Assembly (NCBI GenBank): GCA_002327785.1
Contig: DCUI01000149.1
Span: forward strand, 1-10,489
Source of the DNA: Phycisphaerales bacterium UBA2218
Lineage (GTDB): Bacteria > Planctomycetota > Phycisphaerae > Sedimentisphaerales > Anaerobacaceae
DNA: 10,489 nucleotides
Reading direction: 5' to 3'
Below are positions 6,227-10,489 of the stretch, in pieces. The translations under genes were made by a program, and so were the position numbers. Under the pieces are notes generated by a model. It ran no database searches, was not told the origin of the DNA, and saw only the letters and a program-made list of their open reading frames with translations. Each line of letters starts with the position of its first letter. Position 1 is the first letter of the stretch.

Positions 6227-9200
6227 TCATTTCGAATCAGAGTTGTTCTCAATGACTATGTCCATGTCCGCATCGGCAAAGGTCTCGATCCAAACGACCA
6301 GGGCATTCACACCATTGGCGCGGGGGACAACGCCCTGTCTCAGGTCGATGTCGCTACCAGGTGCGCGGCCGTTGATCCTAATGCTCGCCGGATCATCGGC
6401 CCCCCAATTCGCGACGACGAAAGCTGGATTGACCAATGGATGCTCATCATCTGCGCGGATGGTGAAACGCATCGTCTGCGTTTCACCCGAATTGCGTGTC
6501 AACACGTATGCCTTCTGGTTCATATCGTAGTAGGCCGTGAAGTCGCCGCTCTGCGCCTCCAGCGAGGGCGGATCGAGGAAGAACTTGGCCATCGGCAGCA
6601 GGTCGGCAGCACTCTCCGTGGTCAATCCCTCCAGCAACACCTTCTCGACGAAGCGGCCCTGTTCCCCGAATGGGACACTGAAGTCCCAGTGGATGTGGGT
6701 CAACGAACTATGCGACGCGCGATCGGAATAGCGGGATTTGCGACCATCACTGGGCATCTGGGAAACCGGCCAGTGGTCCCAGGACGGAAAGACGGCGTAC
6801 TCGGTCCGTTCGCCGGAATAGACGTCGCCCCCGGTGAACCGTTGGATCGTGTAAGGATCGTACTCCGCAAAGAGGTTGACTTTGTGAACGACCACGTCAC
6901 GATAGTCCACGCCCTTGGGCGGCTCGGTCCTCCAGTTGTACTGGCGCAGCGTACCATCGGCAGTCACCAGTTCCAACGTGTTGTTTTTGTCGACGACGGT
7001 TTCCGGGTGCTGCTCGGGCCCCATAATGGCCATGGCCTCGTGCCATTCGTGACTGTGGTGTTTGCTTTCGTAGACACGCATCTTCTTGACAATCGAACCA
7101 TCCGGGTAGATCGAGAGGATCCATTCCGACCACTCGCCCCAGCCACGCGGCGATTCATCTTCGCCGTAGATGCCGTAGAAGATATTCGAAAGCGGATAGC
7201 GCCATCGCAGCACCACACGGGCCGGGCTCTGCTCGAGGATATGTACTTGACCAAACATCATCTTCTTGTCACTCATCGGCTCGCAGCAGCCGCGTCCCCA
7301 GGTCTCGTTGAACTCGTTGGAGTACCACCGGCCGTTTTCCGTGACCATCATGGGAATGTAGCCCACACCGTGCCAAAGCACGTATCGACCGGGCAGTCTG
7401 TCGAAGGTGACCACGATGTCGGGGTGCCCGCTCATTCGGAACAGGTTGTCCCACATGGCGTGAAATCGCAGGTGCGTGTAATGAACACCGAAGCCATGCC
7501 AGTCCGGGTCGCCGGCAGGAAGGACACGCTTCTCGAGATCCGGTGCGCCCCGTTCCTGCTCACCGGGGTCCAACTCCTGCTCCAACGCCTGCACCTGCCT
7601 GGCGCTCAGCACGTGATCGAAAACACGGACCTCGTCGATCAGACCATCGAGCGTATAGGGATAGTCCACGGCAAAACAAACGGGCCAAGCGGTCTTGAGC
7701 GGCGGCCCTTGGGCGATGCGAATCGGAGCCATCTCGGGCAAATCGATCGTGCCAACGCCAATAGATTTCGACGCCGCCTCGACGCCATCGACATAGACCT
7801 TCATGACTCCGCCGGCCCCGTCGACCAAGCCTGTGAGGTGCGTCCACCGGTGACGTTCAACGCGCCGGTCCGCTTCCAGTAGATATCGCTCCCCGCCGAT
7901 TGACACGCAGAGCGTCGGCTTCCCATGTGGGGAGAACCCCAGGAACCAGCCCGGTCCCGATTCAATGACATCACCATGTTGAATGACTGGGCAGTAGTTC
8001 CAGGGATACGCCGCCATCACAGCCCACACGTCGAGCGTGAGACCCTCTCCGACGCGGGGGACGCGATCGACCGGCACTTGGATCGTCGAATACCAGCCAT
8101 CGAAGGCCAACGCGTATCCCGAAATACCCCGCCGCCAATAAGCAGCGTGTCCGGCAATCGTGCTTCGCGTGCCCTTGGTTGACTCCTCCGTCACCTCCCC
8201 GTGGCCTTCATCGAACCGCCAGCAAGCCACAGGGGCCGCGATGGAGTCTGGGAGGGGGACGGTTTCTGCCTGATGAGGTGCGTGCCGCGAGGTCTCCGTG
8301 AAGTCCATTGCGCGGAGGACCGCGGCACGGTCCCCGGCGTCGACCTGGCTGTCCACCACACTGCTTTGCGACAACTGAACAGCCGATACTCGCACGTGGT
8401 GCGGCTCATGCCACGGGGCGATCCGAGATGTCCCGGCCCGAACTCCCCGGATTACGCGACGTTGCGGCGTGATAAGGAAGTACTCGTCAATGAAGCATGT
8501 AGGGTCCGGATTCTCGATATCGTCCGGCAATTCAGGCAGGTAGCGCCAGTGGACAACGACACGCTCACGTCGGGACTCCATGATGCGCGCCCGCGAGAAT
8601 CGGTTCGTCGCGTCGGGACGCTCGGCCGTGCCGTCACCGGTGCGGTGGATCATCTCCTCAAGCGGCCACTCTCCATCCCGGGTGATCCAGACCGGTCGAT
8701 AGCTCGTTCGTCTGGTGAAAACCAGCTCTTCCGGACCCTCGCCAAATCGGACCATCACGTCCGCGTACTCGTCAGAACGGCTGAATTGGTGCCAGTCTTC
8801 CTCGTAGTGTTTCCGCGTGTAGTACGCTCCGAATTGGTACTTGGACGGAATTCCCTTCTCCTGCCAGGGATTGACCTCTGGCTGAGGGGGATGCTTGTAG
8901 ACCGGCGCGTCACCTCCGGCCTTCACCAGTTCAGCGTGGTAACCGTGCCCCGAAGCGTCGGCGACCCGCTCGGACCTGTCGTCCAGTTTCCACCAGGCCA
9001 GGGGCTTCACTGCAGATGATCGTCCTTGAGAGAGCCCCCGTACCTCCTCGACTCCGAGCGGAACATCGTAGACTCGGACGTCGTCAAATACGCCGTGCAA
9101 GGCACGTTCGTTCTCATTCCACGCGCCGATACAGAATGCGTCCAGATTGACCGGCAATGCACGAGTGTAGCGGATCGTATCGGTGCGAGTGCCGTCGACA

Positions 9201-9610
9201 TAGATGGTGCAGGTCTTTGCCGGTGCATCGTAGGCCACCGCCAGATGGTACCATGTAGCATCCGCCGGCGGCAGTGCCGCGTCGCAATCCACGTCTGACG
9301 GATGATTGCCGTGGACAGAGTTCTGCACGCGACCGTTGGGCGACAGGATCAGATGCCAGTCGCCGGACTCCCAACCGTCGCTGTGCAGGACGGCATTCCA
9401 CTGACCCGGCAATTTGCGCGGCTGAAGCCACAGGGACAGCGTCAGGCGGTCGAGCCGGCTCAAACCTCCAGCCTTTATACAGACATCCCCCCTCATTTCC
9501 AGGCCCCCGCCCCATCGGGCACGCTCGACCCAATCCGCAGAAACGGAGGTGCTCCACAACAGGGCCCAGGAGAAGGCCGCCGCCGCAAGTCCCGTTACAC
9601 GATTCAACAT
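6227..9610 (-). CDS. Large secreted protein with two LamG domains and a duplicated unnamed module
   Basis: It has 1127 residues from the ATG at 9610. Residues 1-25 form a Sec signal peptide ending SVSA. A LamG/concanavalin A-like lectin domain follows (about 31-194), with LTLSLWLQP, the strand WYHLAVAYD, YVDGT and DDVRVYD. A second LamG domain lies at about 459-676, with LTLDVWAVM, WTHLTGLVD, YVDGV and DEVRVFD. Each is followed by a similar module of about 150-200 residues: FGAYYT to VVVHWRY (260-357) and FGVHYT to VVLRWRY (707-805). A 250-residue C-terminal part, probably beta-rich, ends the protein. LamG folds commonly bind or cleave glycans. I see no known glycoside hydrolase or lyase signature, so this may be a binding protein or an unrecognised carbohydrate-active enzyme. 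It should be secreted or surface-exposed. It starts 84 bases after the metallopeptidase stop, and a small hydrophobic ORF follows directly. The LamG calls are firm; the overall function is unknown. Confidence 0.88.
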   Translation of the reverse strand: MLNRVTGLAAAAFSWALLWSTSVSADWVERARWGGGLEMRGDVCIKAGGLSRLDRLTLSLWLQPRKLPGQWNAVLHSDGWESGDWHLILSPNGRVQNSVHGNHPSDVDCDAALPPADATWYHLAVAYDAPAKTCTIYVDGTRTDTIRYTRALPVNLDAFCIGAWNENERALHGVFDDVRVYDVPLGVEEVRGLSQGRSSAVKPLAWWKLDDRSERVADASGHGYHAELVKAGGDAPVYKHPPQPEVNPWQEKGIPSKYQFGAYYTRKHYEEDWHQFSRSDEYADVMVRFGEGPEELVFTRRTSYRPVWITRDGEWPLEEMIHRTGDGTAERPDATNRFSRARIMESRRERVVVHWRYLPELPDDIENPDPTCFIDEYFLITPQRRVIRGVRAGTSRIAPWHEPHHVRVSAVQLSQSSVVDSQVDAGDRAAVLRAMDFTETSRHAPHQAETVPLPDSIAAPVACWRFDEGHGEVTEESTKGTRSTIAGHAAYWRRGISGYALAFDGWYSTIQVPVDRVPRVGEGLTLDVWAVMAAYPWNYCPVIQHGDVIESGPGWFLGFSPHGKPTLCVSIGGERYLLEADRRVERHRWTHLTGLVDGAGGVMKVYVDGVEAASKSIGVGTIDLPEMAPIRIAQGPPLKTAWPVCFAVDYPYTLDGLIDEVRVFDHVLSARQVQALEQELDPGEQERGAPDLEKRVLPAGDPDWHGFGVHYTHLRFHAMWDNLFRMSGHPDIVVTFDRLPGRYVLWHGVGYIPMMVTENGRWYSNEFNETWGRGCCEPMSDKKMMFGQVHILEQSPARVVLRWRYPLSNIFYGIYGEDESPRGWGEWSEWILSIYPDGSIVKKMRVYESKHHSHEWHEAMAIMGPEQHPETVVDKNNTLELVTADGTLRQYNWRTEPPKGVDYRDVVVHKVNLFAEYDPYTIQRFTGGDVYSGERTEYAVFPSWDHWPVSQMPSDGRKSRYSDRASHSSLTHIHWDFSVPFGEQGRFVEKVLLEGLTTESAADLLPMAKFFLDPPSLEAQSGDFTAYYDMNQKAYVLTRNSGETQTMRFTIRADDEHPLVNPAFVVANWGADDPASIRINGRAPGSDIDLRQGVVPRANGVNALVVWIETFADADMDIVIENNSDSK

Positions 9611-9617
9611 GGGCATA

Positions 9618-9623
9618 CCTCCT
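9618..9623 (-). promoter_or_regulatory. Shine-Dalgarno that fixes the LamG-protein start at 9610
   Basis: AGGAGG on the minus strand is 7 bases before ATG 9610 but only 1 base before ATG 9616, and it lies inside the frame if the TTG at 9673 were used. The spacing therefore selects 9610, which also puts the signal peptide (MLNRVTGLAAAAFSWALLW) at the very N-terminus. Confidence 0.75.
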
Positions 9624-9694
9624 GTGTTCGTTTCAGTAAGGCGTCTGAATAGATGAAAGAAACACACTCCCAACGTGACGGATGGATACAGCGG

Positions 9695-10489
9695 TCACTG
9701 CAGGGGACCCCATAGGTCGCTCAGAAGATCGTGCAGCACAGGATCATGTTCCTTCAGTTCCGCCCGGACGAACGGGTAGAAATCGTTGCGATAGAAGTAC
9801 GCTTCCGTACCCTCCGCGAAATACTCCTTCTGATCGGTCATCGCATAGTGGCGAACTCTCTCGCCGGTGTACAACAGCACTTTCTCGTACGTGCCGGCCG
9901 CCTTCGCCTGCTCATACGCCTCGACAATCCGCGGCTCGTCGAAGCCCAGGCACTGATCGTGATAGGCATGCGCCAGTTCATGGAGCACGACCGCCGGGTG
10001 CTTGATCATCTGGTGTCGCGAGAGCAGGCTCTCCGCCCGCGGGATGTGTACCTTCTTCGCCAGGCGCTGATCGTGCCCGTGAGACTTGAGCCAACCCACG
10101 CTCGGGTGGTACTGCATGGCTCCCAGTGTCGGATGGTTGTATTCGATCCAAATCTCCAGCTTCTGCATCCGGGCCAGTTGCTCTTGCGGCACAAGGACGG
10201 CGATTCGCTGGAGATGATTCGCAAGCATCTTCAGCGCACGGGCGCCCACCTCACTGTGTTCACCCTCCAGCAGACTCGGATCCACGTATACAGTCCACCC
10301 CTCGATCTGCTGAACGACAGGATCGAATCGGACCCCGTCCGCCTTCCCGGAGGTCTCCGCCGGCTCACTGAAATGCTCAATAGCACCCCTGCCCTGCATA
10401 TTCGACTGGGCCACTAGCATAAAAAGCTCCACGGGCCCACCACTGTCCGGACCTGCCTGAACCCTCGGGAACGCAGCAGGCATGAGGAC
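9695..10489 (-). CDS. Short SASA/SGNH-esterase fragment joined to ATLF-like zinc metallopeptidase; 5' end probably outside window
   Basis: The frame stays open to the right edge. An ATG at 10483 would give 262 residues, but the leading residues VLMPAAFPRVQA look like the end of a signal peptide, so the true start probably lies beyond the window. Residue numbers count from that ATG. Residues 18-33 (VELFMLVAQSNMQGRG) match block I of sialate O-acetylesterase/acetylxylan-esterase SGNH domains, whose usual form is GQSNMxGRG with the catalytic serine, but the rest of that domain (normally some 200 residues) is absent. From about residue 60 (IEGWTVYVDPSLL) a complete metallopeptidase domain begins: HELAHAYHD (168-176) is the zinc HExxH motif, and KEYFAE supplies Glu220 as third ligand. 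Tyr213, seven residues before it, matches the spacing of Tyr728 and Glu735 in anthrax lethal factor. The domain occurs widely in exported proteins of this group; its substrate is unknown. It may be a working fusion or the result of a deletion. Confidence 0.8.
   Translation of the reverse strand, partial: VLMPAAFPRVQAGPDSGGPVELFMLVAQSNMQGRGAIEHFSEPAETSGKADGVRFDPVVQQIEGWTVYVDPSLLEGEHSEVGARALKMLANHLQRIAVLVPQEQLARMQKLEIWIEYNHPTLGAMQYHPSVGWLKSHGHDQRLAKKVHIPRAESLLSRHQMIKHPAVVLHELAHAYHDQCLGFDEPRIVEAYEQAKAAGTYEKVLLYTGERVRHYAMTDQKEYFAEGTEAYFYRNDFYPFVRAELKEHDPVLHDLLSDLWGPLQ

Noticed and set aside
6440..7882. Long plus-strand open frame opposite the LamG protein
   Set aside because: The minus strand carries repeated LamG motifs through this region, and the plus-strand translation shows no family features.
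9611..9673. Upstream TTG start (9673) and ATG (9616) for the LamG protein
   Set aside because: Both place the AGGAGG ribosome site inside the gene or too close to the start, and the TTG adds 21 residues ahead of a normal signal peptide.

Overview
The window is a dense run of genes all read from the minus strand, so transcription runs from high to low coordinates. The gene set suggests a free-living bacterium of the PVC superphylum. Planctomycetota is most likely, with Lentisphaerota, Kiritimatiellota or Verrucomicrobiota as alternatives. The pointers are a formylglycine-type sulfatase, a Tat-exported Gfo/Idh/MocA oxidoreductase, a large secreted protein with two LamG domains, a pseudopilin ending in an H-X9-DG motif, and an SSS-family symporter. 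By eye the GC content is moderately high. I saw no rRNA, tRNA, CRISPR array, insertion sequence or transposase, and no gene-free stretch over 300 bases.

Layout in transcription order: (1) a protein entering from the right edge that joins a short piece of a SASA/SGNH esterase to a zinc metallopeptidase of the anthrax-lethal-factor-like group (9695-10489); (2) a secreted protein of about 1127 residues with an internal duplication of [LamG + an unnamed module] (6227-9610); (3) a small hydrophobic ORF of 34-42 residues tucked against its stop codon (6102-6206); (4) a Tat-exported Gfo/Idh/MocA oxidoreductase (4696-6030); (5) a secreted S1-type sulfatase (3054-4634); (6) a pseudopilin (2168-2953); (7) a possible gene remnant in the following gap (2029-2123); (8) a compact, atypical GHMP-kinase-fold protein (1230-2018); (9) a divergent mannose-1-phosphate guanylyltransferase-like nucleotidyltransferase (150-1220); (10) the first 46 codons of a sodium:solute symporter, cut by the left edge (1-139).

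The last three genes form a tight unit. Gaps are 9 and 10 bases, and in both junctions the Shine-Dalgarno sequence overlaps the stop codon of the gene before, which points to translational coupling. A sugar-kinase fold, an NDP-sugar pyrophosphorylase fold and a sodium symporter together suggest uptake of a sugar followed by its phosphorylation and nucleotide activation. The exported sulfatase, LamG protein and oxidoreductase upstream suggest the source is a sulfated polysaccharide. That pathway reading is inference: no classical glycoside hydrolase or SusC/SusD pair is visible, and both sugar-activation proteins depart from textbook motifs, so their substrates cannot be named from sequence alone.
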